From positions 2,606,399 through 2,670,398 of the forward strand of contig NW_006768767.1 of assembly GCF_000204055.1 (NCBI RefSeq): 64,000 bases of DNA, written 5' to 3'. The notes beneath the pieces are model-generated. The model worked only from the letters and a program-made list of their open reading frames with translations, searched no databases and was not told the origin of the DNA. The DNA comes from Melampsora larici-populina 98AG31. Lineage: Eukaryota > Basidiomycota > Pucciniomycetes > Pucciniales > Melampsoraceae. The translations under genes and the position numbers were made by a program. The first letter of the stretch is position 1. Each line of letters opens with the position of its first letter. Shown here one piece after another: positions 11,901 to 21,176 of the stretch.

Positions 11901-12960
11901 CCAGGAATACCACTGAGGATTGGCTGAGCAGCTGTGCTGAACTGAGCATCCCCTCAGCCAATACTGAGTGAAATCCTTTGGATACCTCCAATCCCAGGAA
12001 TGCCACTTAGGACTATCTGAGCAGCCCCTCAGCCAATACTCAGTGACATCCTTTGGACCCTTCTGAAGGTGATTCTGAGTATACAGTGATGTGTCAGCTG
12101 GGTCCTGAGCACTCATCCATGCTCAAGAGAGGCTCATCCAAGATGAAGATGAGCATGCTTTAGCAAACTCAAGCAATACCTAAGTATTACAGGCTGAGCA
12201 TGTTGGCACCACCAAAATGGTGAATTGAAAGAATCTGAAGGAAATTGAAACATTTTTGGAGTTATCAGGAAGGTACCCTCTGCTCACATCTATGTGAGCT
12301 TTTATTTTTCCCCCTGTGATGTTGGCTTGTTGGTTTGATAGCTTGAAGGCAGCTCTCAAGGGGGATCATTGAAACAAGAGAAGGGGAGGGCATGTCTTAA
12401 TATCCAGATAACTAGGACAGTATTGAGGAGATTGGCACTGAATGTTGATTCAGAAAGAAAAGAATCCAGGGTCGCTTTGGGGTTGGTGGATGACACTCAA
12501 ACAATGTTGTCTTGTTGTTGTTGCCAAGTTTGAGGCAATTCGTGACCATCCCTGATGGCAAGATGGCGTCTAGGGCATGCTGGTCAATCCTTTGCACCAT
12601 CTCAATGCGAGTATAAATTGTAATAGGACCGTTTACCTCAAACAAAAAATACCAGGCAGTATTTGCATTTGTACCAACAAGGATCATCGCCAGACTAAGA
12701 ATTTGAAATGGTCAGCAATATTCCTATTGAAATAGATAGATTGGGAAAAGATTGAAAAAGAAAATAAGCAAAATATAAAGAAGAGAAAAACACACCTCGC
12801 CTTTCACATAGATAGGGTTGTTGTAGTGCTCCAAGAGTTTGGCGACACATCCAAGACAAGCCTGTCTAACTCCTGGCGTTTCGATGATCTCAAAGTCAGA
12901 ATCTTGATCAATATCTAGACCAACTCTTCTGATTCGTTGAAAGACCTAATTTTTTACAAC
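8992..12960 (-). pseudogene. hAT-family transposase, broken and split by an insertion
   Basis: Read on the minus strand, the remnant contains hAT landmarks in order. A BED-like zinc finger lies near 12690 (CWYKCKYC). A helical segment near 12430 reads LNTVLVIWILRHALPFSCF. After the inserted element at 11220-12318 comes TWASEKAKAIYQDLSQTVI near 11180. The RNase H core near 11020 reads FCLICDVWTTKGRRKAF, with TDSASSNATMAQEL near 10735. The dimerisation domain reads ELEWWK near 9330 and then VLVSIAQDYLGVSGTSCP near 9200. Several introns are needed. A one-base loss near 9240 puts the last exon out of frame with its acceptor, and another shift lies near 12355. An upstream exon (12790-12950) is open but not recognised. 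It is a dead element. Confidence 0.8.
11220..12318. mobile_element. Non-autonomous CACAGG terminal-repeat element, copy 1
   Basis: The 1,099-bp element starts CACAGGGGGAAAAATA and ends with its near-perfect complement; the terminal inverted repeats run about 41 bases. Each repeat contains the palindrome GCTCACATAGATGTGAGC. It is flanked by a 3-base direct repeat ATG (11217-11219 and 12319-12321) and interrupts the hAT transposase coding sequence. The interior holds about six diverged copies of an 80-105-base unit with the words CAGCCCCTCAGCCAATACTC and CCAGGAATGCCACTGAGGA. No transposase is encoded. The CAC terminus, 3-base duplication and subterminal repeats are CACTA-like, but that class assignment is inference. 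A second copy lies at 53605-55020. Confidence 0.85.
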
Positions 12961-13007
12961 AATCCTATGTAGAAAACAAAGCGACTCATCATTACCTTGA
13001 ATAATAT

Positions 13008-14251
13008 CAACACAGCCACTGTACTATACTATACTAGTATCGGTTGATACTAGTATAGTACTGTAGACACTGGTACTTTGAGACTCAAAGTATAGTATAG
13101 TATCAAATTTGAAATTTGATACTTACAATACTTCAGTTAACAGCCCACCAATTGTGAAATGAGAGTCCATGGAATCCCAGTTCCCGCAGATCGTTAACTG
13201 AGAGCTACTGCACAGATTGCTGACCGAGTGGAGAAATTGTTAAGTGAGAGTTAATAACTGTTAAGTGAGTGGGTGCTATTTAATTGCCTTTGCAATCAAA
13301 AGAAAAAGCACCCATGAGCACCCATTCAATGAAACAGATTGATTATCAATAGATTGATCAATATCTCAAAGGATCTCATCAACGTGGCAATGATAGATAT
13401 CAATCAATATCAATCCATTCATGAGTTTGTCTAAAGCACTCTAAAGCTCTGAATCAGTTGTATCACATCTCAATCCAGCCAGATCCAGCCATTTGACAAT
13501 ATGATTGGCTACCTGATTTGAAGCCAAGAGTTCATCATGATCACCCGGTACAAAATTATAATCAGCTTGAATTTTAATTTTGGACCATTACTTGTAGATT
13601 CAACTAATTGATTTAAATGATCAACGAGCAGTGTAGTTTGTTTAGGTGATAAAAGACTATCATCTTTAGAATGAATAATAAGAATTTTTGAAGAAGTTGT
13701 GACATTTGAAGTAAATGGTGAAACAGCTTGCCAATTGTTTGGTTGATCATCTGGAACAATCGCTTGTTAAGCAAGATTCACATAATCTGGACATTCTTGA
13801 AGTAATTCTCTTAAACGGTAAATCCCATCAAGAAGACCAAGTCATGCTACTGCTTTTGGGTTCCACCAGATAAGATTCCCAAAACTGAAAGACAAATAAA
13901 TGAACTGGATGACCAAAGAGATAAATTTGATTTTTATTGTATTGAGCATTAGGTCGATCAAGTAAGAAATTCACAGCTTTGGCTACATCTTAATTATGAG
14001 TTGGAAAAGCCAAGCAACTTCATCAGCCCCGATGCACTTCTGCATTATCTGGTAGGCATCTTCAAAGCCTGAATTGATTACAATCATGATGTGTGGTGAG
14101 GTATTGTATAGTACCTCCAATCTCAACAGCGATACTCACAATACCCAGTATGAAATTTCAATTTCCGATACTAGTATTGGGCAGGATAGTACCACAATCC
14201 CGGTACTATACTGGTACTGTACTGTAATAGTATAGTACAGTGGCTGTGTTG
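13008..14251. mobile_element. Non-autonomous terminal-repeat element carrying a captured gene piece
   Basis: The 1,244-bp element begins CAACACAGCCACTGTACTAT and ends with the exact complement of those bases. It is flanked by 7-base direct repeats ATAATAT (13001-13007 and 14252-14258). The outer 150 bases on each side are rich in TAGTATAG-type words and short palindromes. The middle carries a decayed copy of a cellular hydrolase gene (13441-14024). No transposase is present. The 7-base duplication suggests a hAT or similar enzyme (hAT normally gives 8), so the class remains open. It inserted into what looks like an intron between a Harbinger-type exon and the first hAT exon. Confidence 0.8.
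13441..14024 (-). pseudogene. Kynurenine-formamidase-like alpha/beta hydrolase fragment
   Basis: On the minus strand, reading through several frameshifts and stops, the segments are DVAKAVNFLLDRPNAQYNKN, then IYLFGH (the start of a G-x-S-x-G elbow region, but the serine is lost), GIYRLRELLQECPDYVN, KILIIHSKDDSLLSPKQT and DHDELLASNQVANHIVKWL, ending in a stop at 13441-13443. This order and spacing fit the fungal kynurenine formamidase (BNA7) type of alpha/beta hydrolase, which makes kynurenine in tryptophan breakdown. The N-terminal part is absent. It lies wholly inside the terminal-repeat element, so it is best read as a captured, non-functional gene copy. The exact parent family is my recognition, not a search result. 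Confidence 0.6.
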
Positions 14252-14280
14252 ATAATATGAAAACTATGAAAGTAAACTTA

Positions 14281-14581
14281 CCCGACGTTGTATCCAATAG
14301 ACGTCATGGTTCACAAGATTGGCTCCAATCTTTCCAAAGATCTCAGGACTCATTCGGAATCTCCTCTCGAAATAATCACGAGGATACAGTGGTGATTGTT
14401 CAAAGTAATCTCTTTGAAGACCCCGGTCAGCAGCAATCTGGTCACGGTCAATGACTGTGCATGTTCTTGGTTTGTTTTCTATTTCTGGTTGGTGTACAGT
14501 AAATTTCATAAAGGATGAAATCCTGAACTGTTTGACTTCACCACATGGTCTGTGCGCGCCGCACCTGCGGCCAGTTTTCAA
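14281..14581 (-). pseudogene. PIF/Harbinger transposase N-terminal fragment
   Basis: The minus-strand frame contains RDYFERRFRMSPEIFGKI followed by a D-x-YW segment (NHDVYWIQRR). This is the typical N-terminal part of Harbinger (DDE_Tnp_4) transposases, upstream of the catalytic domain. The exon ends at a good donor (GTAAGT at 14280-14275), directly followed by the 13008-14251 insertion. The catalytic DDE region is not present downstream, so this is a fragment. Its own start is uncertain because sequence upstream overlaps the leader of the Tc1/mariner gene on the other strand. Confidence 0.55.
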
Positions 14582-14789
14582 GTTGCCGGGCTGTCAACTA
14601 AGTTTGTCGCGTGACAAACTATCTTCAAGTAGGTTTCCTTTTCCTTTTTTAGCTGGGTTGGTTGGTTACTTTGGCTTTTCGAGTTGGGGTGAACTCTACC
14701 CTGCCCCAACCAGCAGATGCCCTCACCCTCTCTCCCGCTTGTCTGCTCCCCTATCCGCTATCCTCTATCATCCATTTCCAGCCATCAAA

Positions 14790-15940
14790 ATGGGTTTCCA
14801 ACGCTATTCCAAGGACATGAAGCTCCTGGCAACTCGGTTGGCCATGGATAACGTACCCCTAGCCGATATCAACTATCGTTTACAAACCAAGATTTCAGTG
14901 GTTTCTCTTTTCAGATGGAAACGCCTTTTCCGGAACACCAACCGCGTTGTCAGGGATCCAGCCCCCTATGAGACTCGTGGCCGCCCTTTCTTGCTGTCGG
15001 ACGAAAATTTGGCAACCCTTTATGATCTAGTGGTTGATCGTCCCTCAGTCTATCTCGATGAGTTGCAGCAAGACCTCTTTGATATCACCGGGTTAACTTT
15101 GTCTCGTGCAACCATATCTCGTGAACTCAGTCAACGCCTAGGACTATCTCTAAAAGTCACTCAAGGGGTCCATCCCAATCAATGTCCTGCGGAACGTGTG
15201 GACTTTATGATGCGGGTAGCAGGCATTCCGCCCGAATATTTAGTCTTCATTGGTATGCTATCTTCCTCTTCTAATACGTGTTTCATGGTTCTCACACTCC
15301 TTTTTTGGGAAGATGAAAGCGGTGTAGTGGGGTGTGACGCTTCTTGCAACAAAAGTTGGGCCCTGCGAGGATCACAAACGCTTTGCCAGCCTTGATACAC
15401 TGAAAGATCTCATTGGACCCTCCTCCCTGCAGTTAGCCAAGAAGGCATGATAGCTGGGGTTGTTCTAGAGGGCCCGGTACGCAGGATTGACGTCGAGCTA
15501 TTTCTCAAGAACGACTTGGTGAGTGCTCTCTGTCCTGTTCATGCTAAACATTGTTCATGTTTCTGATCAGTCTTGTCGTTTAACCTTGTAGCTTCCTGTC
15601 ATGAACCGTTATCCAGGTCCCAACTCGGTCCTACTGATGGACAACGCTCAAGTTCGTCACGGCGGTAGGATCCTTGAGCTTTGTCAACAAGCGGGGATCC
15701 TAGTGTTATACTTGCCGGCCTATTCCCCTGACATGAACCCAATCAAAAACGCCTTCCACTGCACCAAAGCCTGTTTTGAAAAGAGAAGATCAATGGTTAT
15801 ACAAAGACAACAAGGCCAAGTATCTCCTCCTCCTGGCTGCTAGAGTGATGACTCGACAATTATTGCAACCCCTCATCTCCCACAGTGGGTATACCTCCCG
15901 TCACTATTGGGCCCAATACAACGCTCGCTTTGCCGAGTAG
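14790..15940 (+). pseudogene. Tc1/mariner-type transposase, one stop and one frameshift
   Basis: The reading starts at the ATG at 14790 (MGFQRYSKDMKLLATRLAM) with a helix-turn-helix N-terminus. Two small introns fit (about 15255-15313 and 15520-15591). The DDE domain is clear: LVFI|DESGV across the first intron for the first Asp, SVLLMDNAQVRHGG for the second, and YSPDMNPI for the third acidic region. In the family the last motif is normally NPIE, and here it reads NPIK. A TGA at 15393-15395 interrupts the frame before YTERSHWTLLPAVSQEG. A one-base shift near 15772 is needed to reach the C-terminus, which ends HYWAQYNARFAE at 15940. No terminal inverted repeats were found. It is inactive as it stands. 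Confidence 0.85.
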
Positions 15941-16831
15941 GGAGTCCATCACTCTTCCTTGTTGTCATTAACTATTCCTTTTATCTACAATCCCCTCTGT
16001 ACGTCATGTCTTGATGAGCAAGAAAGGATGTGACCCTGCATTTTCGCGTTAGAGAATCACCAAAGATGTTTGCTATATTTGTGTTTGGGTATTACCCAAA
16101 TGGTTTTGTATCCACCACTGAGAGTCTTTTTGTGCGATATTGTGTCTGTAATCTTTTACTCTTCTGATAATTAAATGAACCAATTTACACGTGGGCTTGG
16201 TCCCTACCTCATATTGCTCAAGTTCAAATGTGGAAAAAGTTTGAAATCAAATATGACCTTGGTGTGATTGAAGTCCGAATGGTCCAACTTAATCACCTTG
16301 AAATTGGTGATTCCAAAGGGAAAGCGAGCAACTTCGCCTTTGATTGAGTGGTCCGTCTGGCGAGTGAAACCAGAACAGGTCAAGTTTAACCAAGAGTACC
16401 AATGTTTTATAGCTTTGGCATGAGCAGGAGATAATCAATCTCATCCCGACTCTATTTTCATGCCCAACTAGGCTCTTACGGGCATTGGAGTTCTCACAAA
16501 ATCAGGATGTCAGGTTTCAGGAAACCAAACACACATTGTTTTTGTTTGATAGGGCAACACGCAATGGGCCATACAAGATTTCTAATCAATAGAACAACTA
16601 ATTTAGGCGATACGATATGATTTTAGGCTTGAGGGTCAGTATGGTTTTGGTAAAACAATAAAGAGATTACACTAAAACAAACGGGTTGCTTTAGCAACAT
16701 ACTGCATTCTTTGTTGAGTGGGAATGAGAAAAGAGACAAAAGGGTTTTCAACACAAAAACAATTTAATAAAAAGATAGCATAGGAAAAAAAACATATTGA
16801 TTTCTTTTTTGAGTGGGATAAGCAAGGTGAG
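15941..16831. other. Intergenic region, no gene supported
   Basis: Nothing coding was recognised. The segment probably contains the 3' flank of the Tc1/mariner relic and the 3' untranslated region of the minus-strand gene that ends at 16832. No terminal repeat pair was found. Confidence 0.5.
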
Positions 16832-18651
16832 TTACTTGCGGGCTTTCGATTTAAAAGATTTAGCTGGTCTAGGAGCCTTCTTAGATGTAGAGGGCATCAC
16901 TTGGATTTCCGCATCAGAGTCAGAATCCGGGATCACAATGCCATTGAGTTGTTTTTTGTTTTCTTCAACATCCACGAGATGCTGATAATACCAACAAGCA
17001 CATTCCATTAAAGTTAGGCCTGTGCCAAAAGGGATCCCCCAGCGCTCCAAGTCCCAAGCATCGATGGCTTTAGGAAAGAGGGAAAAGTAAAAGCTGTAAA
17101 TGCATTTGTCTTCAAACACCTGGGTGACCTTGTCAAGCTCGTGGTCGGGTACTGCAGCAAAAGCAATGAAGTCGTGGATGGTGGAAGTGAACGCAAATCG
17201 ACAGGCCACATTGATGTCAACCTCCACTTCCATGTCTTGCATCTCCGGGTAACCCCAAGCTGACTGATCAGAATTAAACAAATTCTTGACATTGGTGTTG
17301 CCAGATTTCAAGCGTTTGCCCGACAACACCAGGGTTGTAGTGACGAGATCACGTTTCACACTCTCCCAAACGAAACCGGCTTCTTTTGGTGGGTCGTCCA
17401 GAGGGACACCGTCAATCCCTTTGGCCTAGAGGAAATGGAAGGATTATTAGTGAAATGGTAATCGATTAAATTGGCACATGACCCAAAGAACCAAACAACA
17501 GCAAAACACTTACTAAGGCTTTGGCCCATTTGAGCATATGCTCAAAAGTCAATATCATGATTCTTGACGATCGTGTTTTATGAACAAGTTGATAACCTTC
17601 CTTGCAGTCGTGGCCAAGCTTCTTATGATGAGCTACCAATTCCGTCATGATGATTCTACGTTTTGCAACCGGGTCGGAATGGTCCAGCTCGTCTTGAGGA
17701 GTTTCCCGGCCTTGTTCAACCACATTTTTTGCAACTAGGACGGCATGAGCCAAGGATCGTTTCTAATGGCACCACAACAGAATGAAGTTAACGATATGAC
17801 ATGGGATAACCAAGACAAACAGGCAAGCTTACCTCCACTTCCACTAGCGCTGCCCTACTAGGGTTTCCCATGCTTAAACTGATTCCATTTTCACAATTTG
17901 CATTTTGTTGGACCGCTAGAAAAAAATCAACTAGGTGTTGATCCTCCGTCGCTTGGAAATCTTTACCCTTTCCATAAGTTGAGTGGGTGGTGATGTAGAG
18001 GCCAAGGGCGAGCTTCCCTTTGGCATCAGCCATTTTGAATAAAGCTGACATCCCACCACTCGTGTTCGCCATGACCTTGTCAGCAATGGTGAACAAGTGG
18101 GATTTGAGCTGATTGATGGTGGTAATCGTGAGGTTGATTTGTTGTTCGGTAACCGGGAACTTGTGCGGTATCCATTGGCGCTTGGCATTGGCCTTGACTG
18201 GGCCGGTGCTTGATTTAACAATATATAAGCTAAACGCAACCTTGAAATTTGAGAAATGCTTTTGCACCTCGATCTTGGGCTCAGGGGCTAGAAGCAAGAG
18301 TCAGTGTTGGGCAGGATAAGTGGGAACAAAAGAGATTTTTACTGACCAGCTTTAACCGGAGTCTTTTCTTTGACGGGCACATCTGGATTGCCCGGAAGGG
18401 GAGAAGAGTGCTTGAAATCAAAGTCAACATGTGATTTGCCGGACGCCTCATCATCGGAGGAGAAACCCTTGAAATTCCCATCAGCGTCAACTATATAATT
18501 TTTCACCATCTTCATAAACTCGGATTCCAAATTGGACCTGTAAGAATAAAATCAGGATCAGTAAGTGCAATTTACTTGACTAATCGCTTTGACAAACGGA
18601 CACATCACTGAGTTGACCCTGATGATCTTGATTGGCAGAAGGAGCAGACAT
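16832..18651 (-). CDS. Five-exon gene of unknown function, possibly rust-specific
   Basis: Exons on the minus strand are 18651-18602 (donor ambiguous by 4 bases), 18537-18347, 18287-17833, 17762-17514 and 17425-16832. All junctions keep one frame without stops, giving about 512 residues. The start MSAPSANQDHQGQLSDV is the first ATG in frame. The N-terminal 90 residues are acidic and disordered. The middle and C-terminal parts look globular and alpha-helical, with segments such as FSNFKVAFSLYIVKSSTGPV and VACRFAFTSTIHDFIAFAAV, and a basic tail (SKKAPRPAKSFKSKARK). No signal peptide, membrane helix or catalytic motif is recognised. It lies between transposon remnants, so it may be a lineage-specific family or the accessory gene of a transposon. 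The intact frame over five exons argues for recent constraint. Confidence 0.65.
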
Positions 18652-19072
18652 GATGAAAAAGCAATTGAATAATCAAAAGAAAGAACTTGTTGATTTAATG
18701 AACGCTGAAGATTGGATCAATTTGATTGTATTGATAGAGTCTGAAGAAAGAACAAAAGAAGTGTTGAAGTGTGCAATCAACATTAGAATGAAGATTACAT
18801 TTATGAAAACGAGTAGCGAGAGAAAAAGGATTAACAGAAGATTAAAAACTACACGAGAGGAGACTTACATCAATTATTACATCACCAGTTACCCCAATGT
18901 ATTGAAATCATCGATTACCTATAATACTCTTAGGTCAATTCAATCTACTTCTCTTTTCCCATCTTTGGGAAAGAGAAGTAAGTCATTTTTTAACTTTTGT
19001 TTTGAATCAAATGAGATAGTAGTATTGATATTTCCTTATTTCTAATTTGTTTCTTTATGGCTCTTATCTAGT
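18652..19072. other. Short intergenic stretch
   Basis: A 137-codon open frame on the plus strand (18632-19045) overlaps the first exon of the minus-strand gene and has no recognisable content. I see no supported gene here. It probably includes the promoter of the 16832-18651 gene. Confidence 0.45.
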
Positions 19073-19567
19073 TCATTGTTTTCTTTCATCTGATCAAAGA
19101 TCAGTTATCTAAAGTCGAACTTACAAACTAATCAATAAATTATAACCTCGTGCCTTATTATAGGTACTTAGTATTCCTTATTAGTTTCATTATAAAATCA
19201 ATTGTCTTTCTAATTGTGTTGTTTACGATATAGGTCAGAGAATTTGTCTAGATAAAGATTTGAGCTGAGTTGTTCTGATAGAGCAGAAGTGCTTACTTAT
19301 AGGTGAATAAAAATTTATATCTTTGGGAAAGAGAATTCATTGTTTTCTTTCATCTGATCAAAGATCAGTTATCTAAAGTCGATAACTTACAAACTAATCA
19401 ATAAATTATAACCTCGTGCCTTATTATAGGTCAGAGAAGTTGTCTAGATAAAGATTCGAGCTGAGTTGTTCTGATAGAGCAGAAGTGCTTACTTATAGGT
19501 CAGAGAAGTTGTCTAGATAAAGATTCGAGCTGAGTTGTTCTGATAGAGCAGAAGTGCTTACTTATAG
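19073..19567. repeat. Repeats in a probable Copia LTR
   Basis: A roughly 69-base unit beginning GGTCAGAGAA occurs three times (starts at 19233, 19429 and 19498); the last two are in direct tandem. A roughly 92-base block containing the hairpin CTGATCAAAGATCAG occurs at about 19073 and again at about 19337. The array ends just before a primer-binding-like site and a Copia gag gene, so it most likely lies in the U3/R part of that element's left LTR. The LTR limits could not be fixed. Confidence 0.6.
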
Positions 19568-19598
19568 ATCCCTCATCGAAGACTTCAAGACATTCTTA

Positions 19599-19610
19599 TG
19601 GTAGCGAGAG
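19599..19610 (+). promoter_or_regulatory. Candidate primer-binding site of Copia element
   Basis: TGGTAGCGAGAG lies 21 bases before the gag ATG. The first eight bases match the initiator-Met-tRNA-type primer site known from Ty1/Copia elements (TGGTAGCG). The same word occurs after the Gypsy A LTR at 50912. Confidence 0.5.
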
Positions 19611-19631
19611 TATTGAAAGATCCTTAATCGA

Positions 19632-20777
19632 ATGAGCTCGGATCGAATCGACGAAACCGATAGATTCTTCGCACAATCAACCAGTCCTAATCCATCAACA
19701 GACAACTCCGAAGACGAAACAGATAATACTATTATTAATATCTCATCATCATTAAGACCACCACCTTTATCTAACCCTGAACCTTCTTTAAATTTAAATC
19801 CAACTTCAACTATGTCAACTTCTATTTATCCTAATCAATTGAGTCCACAGCAACAAGCTATGATGTTAAATCAATCCCTAGATAGATCTAAGAAAATCTT
19901 GACAGATGAAAACTACATGTTATGGGCCTCCTTCATCAAAACCGGTTTAAACTCTATATTTTTATCTGAATATCTCAGCTCCGATGATATCAAATTAGAG
20001 AATAGTCAATTTAGTGACCAAGTTAGTAGAGCATGTATTACTAACTGGATACTAAATAATATGGACGATGTTAATCGTGCTAGATTTGAACCAAAGATCA
20101 CTACTTATGATGAAGACGGTCCTAACACGCAAAAATTACCTTCGAAATTATGGAAGGCAATCACTACTCATCATTCAAGTCGATCGGAAGAGCTTAGATT
20201 ATTATTGGAGAGATCCCTTAACCTCATTGTCCAAGGCCCTAACGTTCCACTTCTATCACATATCCAGACTTTTCAAACCGCTGTTACGAAATACAAAACG
20301 GCTGGTGGAAAAATGACGGATGAAGACCTTGGGAGAAAATTGTTAATCTCTCTTAATAATAGTTATTTTCAAGATGCTAAAGAGATAGCTATCTCTGGTG
20401 TTAAGGACTATGATGCTGTAGTTTCAGAATTGAAGAAGAGGTTAGATGCAGTGTCTATGTTAACTAGAAATTCTATCGTTTCAAAACACCCTCCAACTAT
20501 TCATCACGCCGCCGAAGCCAGTGCGGTGTCTAGTGCTTTTGCTTGTAACAAGTCTAGAATCAAGTGTACTAAGATGAAGTGTACTGGAATCAACCATAAT
20601 CCTGACGATTGTTTCAAGAGACCCGGTAATGAGCATTTACAACGGGAATGGATTGAACAAAGAGTGAAGTTAGGTCAATGGAATGGTGAGGTACCTAGGA
20701 ACTTGAATTCATCAGCCTCGGCAACTGTATATCGTGAAGAGTATGAGTCAAGCACGGATTTCACAAGTCATACGTAA
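19632..20777 (+). CDS. gag: Copia-type retrotransposon Gag
   Basis: This is a 381-residue open frame starting MSSDRIDETDRFFAQ. A Ser/Asn/Pro-rich N-terminus (1-90) is followed by a helical Gag core with LTDENYMLWASFIKTGLNS and DYDAVVSELKKRLDAVSML, typical of Ty1/Copia Gag (UBN2-like). A Cys/His segment, KCTGINHNPDDCFKRPGN near residue 320, looks like a zinc knuckle. The frame ends where sequence resembling a splice donor (GTAAGT) and then a repeat begin. The protease, integrase and reverse transcriptase expected downstream are missing; instead an oppositely oriented Copia pol follows. It is an orphan gag. Confidence 0.75.
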   Translation: MSSDRIDETDRFFAQSTSPNPSTDNSEDETDNTIINISSSLRPPPLSNPEPSLNLNPTSTMSTSIYPNQLSPQQQAMMLNQSLDRSKKILTDENYMLWASFIKTGLNSIFLSEYLSSDDIKLENSQFSDQVSRACITNWILNNMDDVNRARFEPKITTYDEDGPNTQKLPSKLWKAITTHHSSRSEELRLLLERSLNLIVQGPNVPLLSHIQTFQTAVTKYKTAGGKMTDEDLGRKLLISLNNSYFQDAKEIAISGVKDYDAVVSELKKRLDAVSMLTRNSIVSKHPPTIHHAAEASAVSSAFACNKSRIKCTKMKCTGINHNPDDCFKRPGNEHLQREWIEQRVKLGQWNGEVPRNLNSSASATVYREEYESSTDFTSHT

Positions 20778-20976
20778 GTAAATGAGATGTGATCAAAAAA
20801 GAGAAAGGCTTCGAACTGATGCTTTATTTCGCAACACATACAAAACAACAAGAATATAAAGCATAAGAGAGAAAACATGTAAAGAAACATACCTATGAGT
20901 CAAGCACGGATTTCACAAGTCATGCGTAAGTAAATGAGATGTGATCAAAAAAAAGAGAAAGGCTTCGAACTGATGA
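20744..20976. repeat. 80-bp direct repeat around a 70-bp spacer
   Basis: The sequence from TATGAGTCAAGCACGGATTT through GGCTTCGAACTGATG occurs at about 20744-20823 and again at about 20893-20976, separated by about 70 bases. The first copy overlaps the end of the gag frame. It sits where the gag meets the LTR-like sequence of the opposite Copia element, so it may record the junction rearrangement. Confidence 0.6.
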
Positions 20977-21176
20977 AGTTCTAGCCAAGTGCTGACACAT
21001 AGAGGACTTTATAGTCTGGACACAATTAGATGAGAGAGTTAAAGTAAAAGAGAAAACGTAACATAGCAACAATATCAAATAGCAAAACACGCGATCAAAT
21101 CAAATGAAAACACAATAGACAAAACAAAATAACAAATCAAATAACGCGTGACGCTATTACTAACTAACATTCCCCC

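Noticed and set aside
18632..19045. 137-codon open frame, plus strand
   Set aside because: It overlaps the first exon of the minus-strand gene and shows no family or intron structure.
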